From: Pseudohoeflea sp964511625
Lineage (GTDB): Bacteria > Pseudomonadota > Alphaproteobacteria > Rhizobiales > Rhizobiaceae
Reading direction: 5' to 3'
DNA length: 64,000 nt
Assembly: GCA_964511625.1 (NCBI GenBank)
Contig: CAZEJG010000009.1
Location: 1 to 64,000 of the forward strand
The first letter of the stretch is position 1. Every line of letters starts with the position of its first letter. Below, piece after piece: positions 43,428 through 53,081 of the stretch. The translations under genes were made by a program, and so were the position numbers. The notes under the pieces were generated by a model. It worked only from the letters and a program-made list of their open reading frames with translations. It did no database searches and was not told the DNA's origin.

Positions 43428-43498
43428 ATAGCCTCAACGGGCTACCGAGTTCACTTACGCGTTTCGATTTCGCCCACTCCGTCAAAACCGAGATTGCT

Positions 43499-44134
43499 CT
43501 AACGCACGGGCTTGAGGACGTGGATGCGGTTGCCCGCGAAGCGGATGATACCGAGCGCTTCGAGGTGGCGGATGCGCTCGTTGAGATAGGGGCGGCTGAG
43601 ATTGATCAGATAAGCCAGCACCTGCTGGCTCAAGGGCCACTCCACCGAGAAAGGCCCTTTCGGGTGCTTGCCGGTCTGCTGGAAATGGGCAACCTTGAGA
43701 AACTCCATCAGGCGCATATCGGCACTTTGAATGCCGCGAACCGAGGCGAACTCCGCCAGCATCAGCACGTTGCGCGTGACGAGCCACATGCACCAGCGCA
43801 GGAACTGGGGATCGGCGCCCTGCTCCTCGAACGCCTTCGGCCCCAGTTCGTAGACGATGGTCTTCGAAATCGCCCGCATATTGTGCTGGTTGCTGCCCTC
43901 GATGAGATCGACGACGTTGACGATGGTGCCGCGAAACAGTGTCGCGAACATCACTTCGCGTCCGTCTGCGGTGGGAAGATAGATCGCCGCGCAACCGCTT
44001 GAAATGTAGCGTATCGCAAGCCGGTCTCCGCCCACCCGGCAGATCGTCTCGCCACGTTCATACTCGACGATCGTCGCCTGCCGCATGAACCGCTCACGCT
44101 GGCTCTCGATTTGATTGAATAATTCAGACCGCAT
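43499..44134 (-). CDS. Crp/Fnr family transcriptional regulator
   Basis: A 211-aa regulator. A cNMP-binding-type beta-barrel (about 20-125, with VEYERGETICRVG and ISSGCAAIYLPTADGREVMF) leads to a helix-turn-helix (SVEWPLSQQVLAYLINLSRP, YLNERIRHLEALGIIRFAG). There is no cluster of four N-terminal Cys as in Fnr, so an oxygen-sensing iron-sulfur site is unlikely. The start ATG at 44134 has GGGGGC upstream; an in-frame ATG at 44179 would add 15 residues. Target genes are not clear; pit is convergent. Confidence 0.86.
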   Translation of the reverse strand: MRSELFNQIESQRERFMRQATIVEYERGETICRVGGDRLAIRYISSGCAAIYLPTADGREVMFATLFRGTIVNVVDLIEGSNQHNMRAISKTIVYELGPKAFEEQGADPQFLRWCMWLVTRNVLMLAEFASVRGIQSADMRLMEFLKVAHFQQTGKHPKGPFSVEWPLSQQVLAYLINLSRPYLNERIRHLEALGIIRFAGNRIHVLKPVR

Positions 44135-44388
44135 ATTGCCCCCAAGCACCCATCGGTGCTTGCCGCTACTTACGTCCAAAGAGGTCTGTTTCAGAAGAGG
44201 GCCCTGGACGAAACAGCAAATACCCTGTCTCCTTTCTTACAGCATGTCACAATTTCTCAGACTTATACATGACATGCGCCAGGCGGATAAAAGCCGGCGG
44301 CGTCCATTTCCTTGCATGAACACCTGCACTTCAAAGGGGTATCGCGCGTCAGACGGCAGGAAAAACAGTCTGACTGCCATCCATGGTC

Positions 44389-46554
44389 TCAGGCGCCCTC
44401 GCCGATCAAATCGAACCACTGATCTTCGGTGATCACCTCGACGCCGAGTTCCTCGGCCTTGGCGAGCTTCGAGCCCGCGCCCGGCCCGGCGACCAGCAGA
44501 TCGGTCTTCTTCGACACCGATCCGGCGGTCTTGGCGCCCAGGCGCTCGGCCATCGCCTTGGCTTCGTCGCGCGTCATCCGTTCGAGCGAGCCGGTGAAGA
44601 CGATGGTCTTGCCGGAGACCGGGCTCGACGCCGAGGTCGTCGGGATCTCGGCATCCTCCGGCGTGACTTCCTTCAGGAGATCGTCGATGACGCCGATATT
44701 GCGCGGCTCGTTGAAGAACTCGACGATGGCGCGGGCGACGACCTCGCCGATGCCATCGATATTGTTGAGGTCGTCCCAGGCTTCGCCGGAATAGCCCGAA
44801 GCCGCCTTCATCGCCTTTTCAAGGTCCCTGTAGGTGCCATAGGAGCGGGCGAGAAGCTTGGCCGTGGTCTCGCCGACATGGCGGATGCCGAGGCCGTAGA
44901 TGAAGCGGTTGAGCGCGATCGTCCGCCGCGCGTCGATGGCGTCATAGAGCTTGCGGACGCTGACCTTGCCGAAACCGTCGATGTTCTCAAGCTTGGTCAT
45001 CGACCCCGACTGGCGCTTCTCCAGCGTGAAGATCTCGGGCGCGGTGCGGATCCGCATGGAATCGTTGTCGGTCTCGAAGAAGAAGTCGATCTGCTTCGAG
45101 CCCAGTCCTTCGATGTCGTAAGCGTTACGCGAGACGAAGTGCTTGAGGTGCTCTTTGGCCTGCGCGGCGCAGACGAAACCGCCGGTGCAGCGTGTGACGC
45201 TGTCGAGCTTGCCAGTCTTCTCGTTCTTCTCGCGTACCGCATGGCTGCCGCAGACCGGGCATTTGGTCGGGAAGTCGTAGGGACTGGCGTCCTTCGGTCG
45301 CTTCTCCATCACCACGTCGAGCACCTGCGGGATGACGTCGCCGGCGCGCTGGACAATGACGGTGTCGCCGATGCGGATGTCGTGGCCTTCCTCGCGGATC
45401 TGCTCGCCGCCATTGCCGATGCCCTTGATGTAGTCGGCATTGTGCAGCGTGGCGTTGGTCACCACCACGCCGCCGACGGTGACCGGCGTCAGCCGCGCGA
45501 CTGGCGTGAGCGCGCCGGTGCGGCCGACCTGGATGTCGATCGCCTCGATCGTTGTGAAGGCCTGTTCGGCCGGGAACTTGTGCGCCGTGGCCCAGCGCGG
45601 GCTGCGCGAGCGGAAGCCGAGGCGAGCCTGGAGGTCGAGCCGGTCGACCTTGTAGACGACGCCGTCGATATCGTAATCGAGTTCGCCGCGCTCGAGCCCG
45701 ATCGCGTGATAATGGGCGAGAAGGTCTTCCACCTTCGACAGCGTCCGGGTCAGCGGATTGACCGGAAAACCCCAGCGCTCGAAGACCTCGATCATGCCGG
45801 ACTGGGTATCGGCCGGCATCTCCGAAATCTCGCCCCAGGCATAGGCGAAGAACTTGAGCTTACGCTTGGCCGTGACCGTGGGATCGAGCTGACGCAACGA
45901 GCCCGCGGCGGTATTGCGCGGGTTCACATAGGTCTGTTTGCCCTCCTCTTCCATCCGCGCGTTGAGCGCCAGGAAATCGGGCTTGGCCATGTAGATCTCG
46001 CCGCGGATCTCGACCACATCGGGTGCGTCCTTCGGCAGATCGTTGGGGATCTCGGAAATGGTGCGAACATTGGCGGTGACGTTCTCGCCGGTGGTTCCGT
46101 CGCCGCGCGTGGCGGCGTTGACGAGGCTGCCGTTCTCGTAGCGGATCGAGATCGACAGACCATCGATCTTCGGCTCGGCGGTAAAGGCGATGGACTCGTC
46201 GGGCATCTGCCCGAGAAAGCGGTAGACCGAGCCGACAAAACCCTGCACGTCCTCGTCCGAGAAGACGTTGTCCAGCGACAGCATGGGCCGGGAATGGGTG
46301 ACCGGCGCGAAGGTCGCGAGCGGCGCGGCACCCACCTTTTTCGACGGGCTGTCCTCACGCACCAGATCGGGAAAGCGCGCCTCGATGGCGAGATTGCGCT
46401 GCTTGAGCGCGTCATAGGCCGCGTCGGAAATCTTCGGCGCGTCCTTGCCGTGATAAAGCTCGTCGTTGCGGGCGATTTCGGCAGCGAGGCGTTCGAGCTC
46501 GGCCTTCGCTTCGGCTTCGGTGAGGGCCTCGATCGGCTTGGGGTCGTCTGACAT
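44389..46554 (-). CDS. ligA: NAD+-dependent DNA ligase
   Basis: LigA, 721 aa. The adenylated lysine is Lys129 in AEPKIDG. The oligonucleotide-binding domain and zinc finger follow (CPVCGSH, then CTGGFVC), then helix-hairpin-helix repeats (GLGIRHVGETTAKLLA) and a C-terminal BRCT domain (TIVFTGSLERMTRDEAKAMA). It seals nicks in replication and repair. GGAGAGC precedes the ATG at 46554. The azoR/lysR pair separates it from recN. Confidence 0.97.
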   Translation of the reverse strand: MSDDPKPIEALTEAEAKAELERLAAEIARNDELYHGKDAPKISDAAYDALKQRNLAIEARFPDLVREDSPSKKVGAAPLATFAPVTHSRPMLSLDNVFSDEDVQGFVGSVYRFLGQMPDESIAFTAEPKIDGLSISIRYENGSLVNAATRGDGTTGENVTANVRTISEIPNDLPKDAPDVVEIRGEIYMAKPDFLALNARMEEEGKQTYVNPRNTAAGSLRQLDPTVTAKRKLKFFAYAWGEISEMPADTQSGMIEVFERWGFPVNPLTRTLSKVEDLLAHYHAIGLERGELDYDIDGVVYKVDRLDLQARLGFRSRSPRWATAHKFPAEQAFTTIEAIDIQVGRTGALTPVARLTPVTVGGVVVTNATLHNADYIKGIGNGGEQIREEGHDIRIGDTVIVQRAGDVIPQVLDVVMEKRPKDASPYDFPTKCPVCGSHAVREKNEKTGKLDSVTRCTGGFVCAAQAKEHLKHFVSRNAYDIEGLGSKQIDFFFETDNDSMRIRTAPEIFTLEKRQSGSMTKLENIDGFGKVSVRKLYDAIDARRTIALNRFIYGLGIRHVGETTAKLLARSYGTYRDLEKAMKAASGYSGEAWDDLNNIDGIGEVVARAIVEFFNEPRNIGVIDDLLKEVTPEDAEIPTTSASSPVSGKTIVFTGSLERMTRDEAKAMAERLGAKTAGSVSKKTDLLVAGPGAGSKLAKAEELGVEVITEDQWFDLIGEGA

Positions 46555-46683
46555 GCATGCTCTCCGGCGGGATCGCACCGTTCTAGCCGACGCCCACCGG
46601 ATTCGGAAGCGGGTGGCGGCGTCCTGTTGCCATCAGCTGGCAGTTTTCAGGACGCCGCCTGTCTTGGGAGTTTGATCGCCGGA

Positions 46684-47298
46684 TCAGGCGGCTGCCGAAA
46701 CCTTGACGGCCACTGCCTCGACCTCGGTCTGGGCGTTGGCGATCGCGGTTTCGCGGTCTTCCGGGCTGATGGCGAGCTTCTCGGCGCGGACATAGGTCAC
46801 GTCGGTGATGCCGACAAAACCGAGCAGCGCGCGCAGATGCGGTTCCTGGGCATCGAGCGCCTGCAGCGGGCCTTCCGAATAGAGGCCGCCGCGCGACAGG
46901 ATGACGATGGCGCGCTTGCCCTTGAGAAGGCCTTCAGGGCCGGCTTCTGTGTAGCGGAACGTCACGCCGGCGCGCAGAAGATGGTCGAACCAGGACTTCA
47001 GCGTCGACGGAATGCCGAAATTGTACATCGGCGCACCGATGACGAGGATGTCGGCGTTCTGGACTTCGCCGATCAGCTCGTCGGAGAGCTGCCGGGCGGC
47101 CTTCTGCGTTTCGGTTTCAGGCTCGGGCACCACGTTGTCGGCGGTGAAATGCGGGATCGGGTTGGAGCCGACGTCGCGGGTCGTCACGGTGGCGTCCGGA
47201 TGGCTGGCCTTGAGCTTTTCGACGGTTGCGTCGACGAGCGATTTCGACACCGAATGCGGGCCGAGAGCGCTGGAATTGACGACGAGAATATTGGTCAT
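46684..47298 (-). CDS. azoR: FMN-dependent NADH-azoreductase
   Basis: A 204-aa flavodoxin-fold enzyme with MTNILVVNSSALGPHSVSKS at the start, the FMN-binding GAPMYNFGIPSTLKSWFDH, and SRGGLYSEG near 145. It reduces azo dyes and quinones with NAD(P)H in the cytosol. It is divergent from a LysR gene 111 bases away, a classic regulator-target pair. Confidence 0.92.
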   Translation of the reverse strand: MTNILVVNSSALGPHSVSKSLVDATVEKLKASHPDATVTTRDVGSNPIPHFTADNVVPEPETETQKAARQLSDELIGEVQNADILVIGAPMYNFGIPSTLKSWFDHLLRAGVTFRYTEAGPEGLLKGKRAIVILSRGGLYSEGPLQALDAQEPHLRALLGFVGITDVTYVRAEKLAISPEDRETAIANAQTEVEAVAVKVSAAA

Positions 47299-47409
47299 GA
47301 GGAAACCCCTTGCATGCTGAATTACGTGTCTCTCTGAAAATGATGTTGCAGGAAGGGGATCGGAATACCTATTTTCCGCACAGATGAGTTGCATGAACAG
47401 GAACGCCGG

Positions 47410-48321
47410 ATGGACGAGATCGAGGATATGACCACCTTTGTGGAGGTGGTGCGCGGACTGTCCTTCAGCCGCGCGGCGCAGACGCTCAATATCTCGAAAT
47501 CGATGGTCAGCCGCAGGCTGTCGCGGCTCGAGGAGGGGTTCGGCGCGCGCCTGCTCGATCGCACGACCCGCGGCGTCCGCCCCACCGAGGCCGGTATCGA
47601 ACTGCTCGAGCGCGCCGAAAAGATCCTCGACGAAATGCGTCAGGCCCGCGAGGCCGTCGCCGCCCATTCGGGCACTGTGCTCGGCACGCTCAGGGTGACG
47701 GTCCCGCAATCGCTCGGCGCGCGGCGCATGGGTCGGCTGTTTGCGGAGTTTGCCGCCCTCTACCCGCAGATTGCGCTCGATGTCGATTTCGACGACCGCC
47801 TCAAGGATCTGATCGACAGCAAATACGACGCCGCCATCCGCATCGGCCAGATGCCGGATTCGAGCTTCGTCATCCGACAGCTCCAGCCGGTGCGGGCTAT
47901 CTGTGCGGCAAGCCCGGACTATCTCGAAAAGAACGGAACGCCCCTGGAACCGCGCGACCTCTACGCCCACCAATGCCTGCGCTACCTCAACGCCCGCACC
48001 GGCGAATGGGAATTTCTCGCCGACGGCAAACCGGTCCGCATCCGCCCCCATGGACGCATGGCGTCGGGCAATGGCGAGGCGCTGATGCAATGGGCGATCC
48101 TCGGCTATGGCGTCGTCAACGCGCCGAGTTTCATGGTCGAAGATGCGCTGAGGGACGGCAGGCTCGTCCAAGTGCTGGCGGCCTACCCGTCGCCCGAGCT
48201 GTCGATGTGTATCATGCGCCCGCCCGGCGGGCTGGTCCCGGCCAAGGTGCGCGCGCTGACGGATTTCCTCGTCAGCCGGATGGGCGATTGCACGGAGATG
48301 CGCCGGGAATCGCCGGATTGA
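47410..48321 (+). CDS. LysR family transcriptional regulator
   Basis: A 303-aa regulator. The helix-turn-helix FSRAAQTLNISKSMVSRRLS lies near the N-terminus (about 20-40); the remainder is a LysR substrate-binding domain. The ATG at 47410 has CAGGAACG upstream; a TTG at 47389 also opens the frame. By position it probably controls azoR. No cofactor is evident. Confidence 0.9.
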   Translation: MDEIEDMTTFVEVVRGLSFSRAAQTLNISKSMVSRRLSRLEEGFGARLLDRTTRGVRPTEAGIELLERAEKILDEMRQAREAVAAHSGTVLGTLRVTVPQSLGARRMGRLFAEFAALYPQIALDVDFDDRLKDLIDSKYDAAIRIGQMPDSSFVIRQLQPVRAICAASPDYLEKNGTPLEPRDLYAHQCLRYLNARTGEWEFLADGKPVRIRPHGRMASGNGEALMQWAILGYGVVNAPSFMVEDALRDGRLVQVLAAYPSPELSMCIMRPPGGLVPAKVRALTDFLVSRMGDCTEMRRESPD

Positions 48322-48429
48322 GCGAACCCCGAAAACGCGAAAGCGAATGCGAAAGCCCTGATTAAGGGATATCCGCTAGTCTCGACGGCGAAGTTGAAGC
48401 AACCCCCGTCCGGGATTGATCCGATCGCC

Positions 48430-49014
48430 ATGCAGGTCTCCGCCCCGTCCTTTGCCGCCACCCTGAAGCTCGTCGAGCGCGAGGCCGCCCGCGCAGCCGA
48501 GGGTGACGGACGCGAGGCGGGACTGTCCGCGGAGGATTTCATCCGCTCGGCGGCAGAGAGCCGCAAGGAATTCGCCCGTGAAAGGGTGAAGGCGCTGCGC
48601 GAGCAGATGACCACGCTCTCGCTCTTCGAGATGAAACCCGCAGCCCTTGCGCAGTTCTCCGCGCAGATGGCGCGGGAACTCGAAGGAGCCGCCACCGATT
48701 TCGCCCGTTCGGTGCGCACGCTCGGCGACGACCGCCGCGCGAGCGCACCCGGCACGCCCGCCGAAGCCTATCAGGACATGATGGAAACCGACACGCCTGC
48801 CCTCTACCGACTGAGCGACGCCGATCGCGAAACGGCGACAAGCTTCACCGCCGCCGCCCGCCAGATCGAGATGCTGACCGACAGCGCGCTGGAGCGCAGT
48901 CGCGAACGCGGTGTGGTCGAGCTGGCGAAAGGCGCCCGCACGGATGCCTTCGGCGTGATTGCGTTGATGGATCGGCTCGAAGGCAAGGGCCTGCTCGAGC
49001 CGGTGGTCAGGTAG
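48430..49014 (+). CDS. hypothetical helical protein upstream of recN
   Basis: A 194-aa soluble protein rich in Ala, Glu and Arg, with probable long helices (LKLVEREAARAAEGDGREA, FARERVKALREQM). No domain is recognised. The frame is open from TTG at 48394, but the ATG at 48430 (MQVSAPSF) is more usual; no strong ribosome site precedes either. It is convergent with recN, 13 bases away. Confidence 0.55.
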   Translation: MQVSAPSFAATLKLVEREAARAAEGDGREAGLSAEDFIRSAAESRKEFARERVKALREQMTTLSLFEMKPAALAQFSAQMARELEGAATDFARSVRTLGDDRRASAPGTPAEAYQDMMETDTPALYRLSDADRETATSFTAAARQIEMLTDSALERSRERGVVELAKGARTDAFGVIALMDRLEGKGLLEPVVR

Positions 49015-49027
49015 GTCTTGTCGCTCG

Positions 49028-50704
49028 CTACCCCTCGCCCGACAGCAATCTCTGGGCCGCGGCGCGCGCTTCGTCTGTGACCGAGGCGCCGGCGAGCATG
49101 CGGGCGATCTCCTCGCGGCGGCCGGTGTCGTCCATGGTTTCCACCCGGGTTGAAACCGCGTCGCTCGCCTCACCCGCGCTCGGGCCCTTGGCGATGAGGA
49201 AATGACGCTGCGCGCGGGCCGCGACCTGCGGGGCGTGGGTGACCGAGAGCACTTGCACGGTCTCCGACAGACGCTTGAGCCGCTTGCCGATGGCGTCGGC
49301 CACCGCACCGCCGACGCCGGTGTCGATCTCGTCGAAGACCAGAGTCGGCGCCGAACCGCGGTCGGCCAGCGCCACCTTCAGCGCCAGCAGGAAACGTGAA
49401 AGCTCGCCACCCGAGGCCACCTTCATCATCGGGCCTGCGCGGGTGCCGGGATTGGTGCGGACGTGGAACTCGATCTGGTCGATGCCAGCGGCCGTGGCAC
49501 GCTCGGGATCGGTGGTCACCTGCACGATGAAGGCGGCCCGTTCGAGCTTCAGCGCCGGCAATTCCGCCATGACTGCAGCTTCGAGCGCCTGGGCAGTGTT
49601 GTGGCGGCGTTCCGACAATGAGCTGGCCGCATGGCGGAAGGCAGCCTCGGTTTCCTTCACCCGGTCCTCGTACTGGCGCAGCCGCTCCTCACCGGCATCG
49701 AGATCGGCGAGATCGGCCACCATGGCAGCCGCCAGTTCGGACAGGCCCACGACCGGCACGTTGAACTTGCGCGCGGCGGCCCGGAGCGCGAAAAGGCGCT
49801 CCTCGGTGGTTTCCAGCTCGCGCGGATCGAAATCGGCGGCGCGGAGCGTCGCCTCGGCGGTGGTCTGCGCATCGGCCAGCGCGTTGAGTGCGCGGTCGAG
49901 GGCGGCGACAAGATCGCCCATCAGTTCGGGAGCATCGGCCGCCTTGCGCTCGAGACGCCTGAGCAGCGAGGAAATGATGGGGGTCGGCGATGACTGGCCG
50001 TTGAGGATCTCGTTGGCTTCGTTGATGTCGGCGGCGGTCTTTTCCACTTTCATCATGGCGGCGCGGCGGTCGGCGAGTTCCTCCTCCTCCCCTTCCCGCG
50101 GCGACAGCTTTTCGAGTTCGTCCACCGAGGCCCGGAGATAGTCGGCCTCGCGGGCGGCGGTCTCGACCTTCTCGCGCTGGGTTTTGAGCGCCTTCTCGGC
50201 GTCGCGCCAGGCGGCGTAGAGTGTCTGAACCTCTGCAGCTGACCCGTCGAGCCCGCCGAAGGCGTCGAGCAGCGTGCGGTGCGCCTCGGCGTCCACCAGC
50301 GCGCGATCGTCGTGCTGGCCGTGGATCTCGACGAGAAGCCGCCCGGCATCGCGCATCAGCGCCACCGAGGCGGGCTGGTCGTTGATGAACACGCGGGTGC
50401 GGCCGTCGGCGTTCTGGATGCGGCGGAAAACGACGTCGCCCTCATCGTCGAGGCCGTTGTCGCGGATGATCTTGCGGACGGGATGATCGAGCGGCACGTC
50501 GAAGGCCGCACTCACCTGCCCCTTGTCGGCGCCGTGGCGGACGAGAGACCCGTCGCCCCGGCCGCCAAGCGCCAGCGACAGCGAATCGAGCAGGATGGAT
50601 TTGCCGGCGCCAGTTTCGCCGGTCAGCACCGAAAGGCCCGAATCGAACTCGAGGTCGAGCCGTTCAATCAGAACGATATCGCGGATCGACAGTTGGACGA
50701 GCAT
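49028..50704 (-). CDS. recN: DNA repair protein RecN
   Basis: SMC-like ATPase for double-strand break repair, 558 aa. Walker A is GETGAGKS at 29-36; a coiled-coil middle (about 150-370) and the C-terminal signature and Walker B (VLVFDEIDTGVGG-like) follow. It lies directly downstream of bamD on the same strand (37 bases), as in many Hyphomicrobiales. Confidence 0.96.
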   Translation of the reverse strand: MLVQLSIRDIVLIERLDLEFDSGLSVLTGETGAGKSILLDSLSLALGGRGDGSLVRHGADKGQVSAAFDVPLDHPVRKIIRDNGLDDEGDVVFRRIQNADGRTRVFINDQPASVALMRDAGRLLVEIHGQHDDRALVDAEAHRTLLDAFGGLDGSAAEVQTLYAAWRDAEKALKTQREKVETAAREADYLRASVDELEKLSPREGEEEELADRRAAMMKVEKTAADINEANEILNGQSSPTPIISSLLRRLERKAADAPELMGDLVAALDRALNALADAQTTAEATLRAADFDPRELETTEERLFALRAAARKFNVPVVGLSELAAAMVADLADLDAGEERLRQYEDRVKETEAAFRHAASSLSERRHNTAQALEAAVMAELPALKLERAAFIVQVTTDPERATAAGIDQIEFHVRTNPGTRAGPMMKVASGGELSRFLLALKVALADRGSAPTLVFDEIDTGVGGAVADAIGKRLKRLSETVQVLSVTHAPQVAARAQRHFLIAKGPSAGEASDAVSTRVETMDDTGRREEIARMLAGASVTDEARAAAQRLLSGEG

Positions 50705-50741
50705 GGAAGCGAGGCCTTTCTTCGGGCGAAGTGCCGTCTGG

Positions 50742-51608
50742 TCAGGCTCCGATCAGCGACTTGCCGGCGCGCGAAATCCACGAGCCCTTGTTTTCCCGCG
50801 GCTCGAGGCCGCCGGTCTGCAGGAGCTTGTAGGAATCGGCGTACCACTGGCTGTCCGGGAAGTTGTGCCCCAGAACCGCCGCGGCAGTCTGCGCCTCGCT
50901 GGTCAGGCCCATGGCGTAGTAGCTTTCCACGAGCCGTGCGAGTGCCTCCTCGACCTGGCGCGTGTTCGGATATTCCTCGACGACCTTGCGGAAGCGATTG
51001 ACCGCAGCAACATATTCCTTGCGTTCGAGATAGTAGCGGCCAATCTGCATTTCCTTGCCGGCGACCTGGTCGCGGGCGGCGCGGATCTTGGCCTGTGCAT
51101 CGTCGACATATTCGGAATCGGGATAACGGTCGACGACCTCCTGCATGGCGTTCATCGCGCGGATCGCCGGGCTCTGGTCACGGGTGACCGAGGGGATCTG
51201 CTTGAAGTAGGCGAGACCGATGATGTACTGCGCGTAAGCCGCGTCCGGATCGTTCGGATACAGGTTGAGATAACGGCGGGCGGAGTTGATCGCCTCCTGG
51301 TTCTCACCCTTACGGTAGTGCACGAAGGCGTTCATCACCATCGCCTTGCGGGAATACTCCGAATAGGGATGCTGCTTGTCGATCGCATCGAACTTGCGCG
51401 ACGCCTCGGTGAGGTTGCCGGCCTGGATGTTGGCCAGACCCTCGTTGTAGAGCTGGTCGGCGGGATCGATCGAGGCAGCATAGCTGGTGATGTCGATGTC
51501 GGGATCGGACTGGCACGCGCCAAGCGTCACCGCCAAGGCGGACATGCCCGCGGCCAGCAGCGCAAAGCGCAGCATTGGTGTGCGACCGTTGCTTCCGGTT
51601 CCTGCCAT
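50742..51608 (-). CDS. bamD: outer membrane assembly lipoprotein BamD
   Basis: A 288-aa lipoprotein of the BAM complex. The signal ends with LGAC, the lipid-bearing Cys being residue 32. Five tetratricopeptide units follow (ADQLYNEGLANIQAGNLTEA, AMVMNAFVHYRKGENQEAIN, and so on). AAGGAA lies just before the ATG at 51608; the frame further upstream is not conserved. It is required for outer-membrane beta-barrel insertion. It follows lpxC by about 180 bases. Confidence 0.95.
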   Translation of the reverse strand: MAGTGSNGRTPMLRFALLAAGMSALAVTLGACQSDPDIDITSYAASIDPADQLYNEGLANIQAGNLTEASRKFDAIDKQHPYSEYSRKAMVMNAFVHYRKGENQEAINSARRYLNLYPNDPDAAYAQYIIGLAYFKQIPSVTRDQSPAIRAMNAMQEVVDRYPDSEYVDDAQAKIRAARDQVAGKEMQIGRYYLERKEYVAAVNRFRKVVEEYPNTRQVEEALARLVESYYAMGLTSEAQTAAAVLGHNFPDSQWYADSYKLLQTGGLEPRENKGSWISRAGKSLIGA

Positions 51609-51791
51609 TTCAGTTCCTTTCTGAGCCCCCGCACGCGCGATCGCCCCTCGAGCGGGGAATGCCGATCCGCGTTCTAGCCGCAAAAGCGACGTTTCCGCAA
51701 TCTCATGGATGCGCTTTGCCGCAAATTTGTGGCGGAGCAGAGGCGGAAACCCGTGTAAATATCGGCAGATGGAGCGGCTCCGACCGGCTGG

Positions 51792-52745
51792 TCAGACGAG
51801 CCAGGGGGCGAAAGCCGGAGCGCTGACGGCAACCAGTTCGCCATGCCGCGTGGTGGCGCGGCGCGCCGGCTTCTCGACGATCTCGTAGGCGCTCGAATCG
51901 GCGAGCAGGGCCCGCAGCGCCAGCGCGTTGAGCTTGTGGCCGCCGCGATAGCTGCGGTAGCAGCCGATGAACTGGGCACCGGCAAGCGCTAGGTCGCCCA
52001 CGGCGTCGAGCGTCTTGTGACGGACGAACTCGTCGGTGTAGCGCAGGCCCTCGATGTTGATGACCGTGTGGTCGTCGGCAATGACGACGGAATTTTCGAG
52101 CGACGAACCGAGCGCATGGCCCGAAGCCCAGAGCTGCTCGACATCGCGCATGAAACCGAAGGTGCGCGCGCGGGCCAGTTCCTTGCGGAAGTTCTCGGCG
52201 TTGATCTCGCCCTTCCAGCTCTGGCGGCCGATCAGCGGGGTGTTGAAATCGATGTCGATCTCGAAACGGGTGCCGTCATGGGGAATGAACTCGGCCCACG
52301 AGCCGCCCATTTCCATCCGCACCGGCTTGACGACGCGGATGTAACGGCGCTTCTCGGAAAGCGACATGATACCCGCGCTTTCGAAAGCCTCGATGAAAGG
52401 CATGGCCGATCCGTCCATGATCGGAACTTCACCGGCATCGATATCGATGGAGACGTTGTCGATGCCGAGGCCGGAAAGAGCAGCCATCAGGTGTTCGACG
52501 GTGGCGACGGAGCGGTCGGGAGCCTTGCCGAGCAGCGTGCACAGATCAGTGGAACCGACCTGCGAGGAAACGGCGCGGACGGACATGACGAGTTCGTCGC
52601 CGTCATGACGGTTGAAGACGATGCCGGTATCGGCCTCGGCGGGATTGAACGTAATGCAGACGCTTTCGCCGGAATGCACTCCCACGCCGGTCAAGCTTAC
52701 CGACCGCGCGAGGGTGGCCTGATAGCCGTTCACATCAATACCCAT
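51792..52745 (-). CDS. lpxC: UDP-3-O-acyl-N-acetylglucosamine deacetylase
   Basis: LpxC, 317 aa, makes the first committed step of lipid A synthesis in the cytosol. The zinc ligands are His85 in VATVEHLMAAL, His243 in VRHKTLDAVG and Asp247; His270 in YRGGHKLN is the catalytic histidine. The start at 52745 (MGIDVNGYQ) matches relatives; an in-frame ATG at 52778 adds 11 less conserved residues. It is preceded by a 336-base gap after ftsZ, with a promoter candidate of its own. Confidence 0.97.
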   Translation of the reverse strand: MGIDVNGYQATLARSVSLTGVGVHSGESVCITFNPAEADTGIVFNRHDGDELVMSVRAVSSQVGSTDLCTLLGKAPDRSVATVEHLMAALSGLGIDNVSIDIDAGEVPIMDGSAMPFIEAFESAGIMSLSEKRRYIRVVKPVRMEMGGSWAEFIPHDGTRFEIDIDFNTPLIGRQSWKGEINAENFRKELARARTFGFMRDVEQLWASGHALGSSLENSVVIADDHTVINIEGLRYTDEFVRHKTLDAVGDLALAGAQFIGCYRSYRGGHKLNALALRALLADSSAYEIVEKPARRATTRHGELVAVSAPAFAPWLV

Positions 52746-53081
52746 TAGGCTAACCAATTCCCGTAACAGGCGGGCCATGACAGCCCGGTCCTAGTCCCCA
52801 TGTATTCCCGGGAAAATCCGTCCTTTAACTGGAAGCGTGTCTTTCCCCGGCCCCGTCGGCCCGAAAGCCGGATTGCAAGATAGGCCGAGCCCTGTAACAA
52901 TCCAAATCACGCTTTCTTTCGTTCTGTTACGATACACACACGACGTAACATTAGAAATCATATAGGCTTTACAAACCCTTAACAAGCGAACCGGCGGCGA
53001 GGCCAAACCCCGCCGCCGGTCCAATGTTACATTCCGTATGATGGCCGCACGCCGGCTGAGCCGGTGTGGGCGAATCGTCGA
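52746..53081. promoter_or_regulatory. intergenic region ftsZ-lpxC
   Basis: About 336 bases. It contains the ftsZ stem-loop at 52990-53020. Nearer to lpxC there is a weak promoter candidate (TTTGGA, 18 bases, TATCTT on the minus strand, around 52878-52908). The part around 52900-52985 is AT-rich. No gene or riboswitch was recognised. Confidence 0.4.
52990..53020 (-). terminator. stem-loop after ftsZ
   Basis: 10-bp stem ACCGGCGGCG / CGCCGCCGGT with an 11-base loop. It lies 62 bases after the ftsZ stop. The T-run on the minus strand is weak (TCGCTTGTTAAGGG), so termination may be partial, allowing lpxC readthrough. Confidence 0.5.

Noticed and set aside
44383..46551. 722-codon open frame on the + strand
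   Set aside because: Antisense to ligA over nearly its full length; no recognisable domain.
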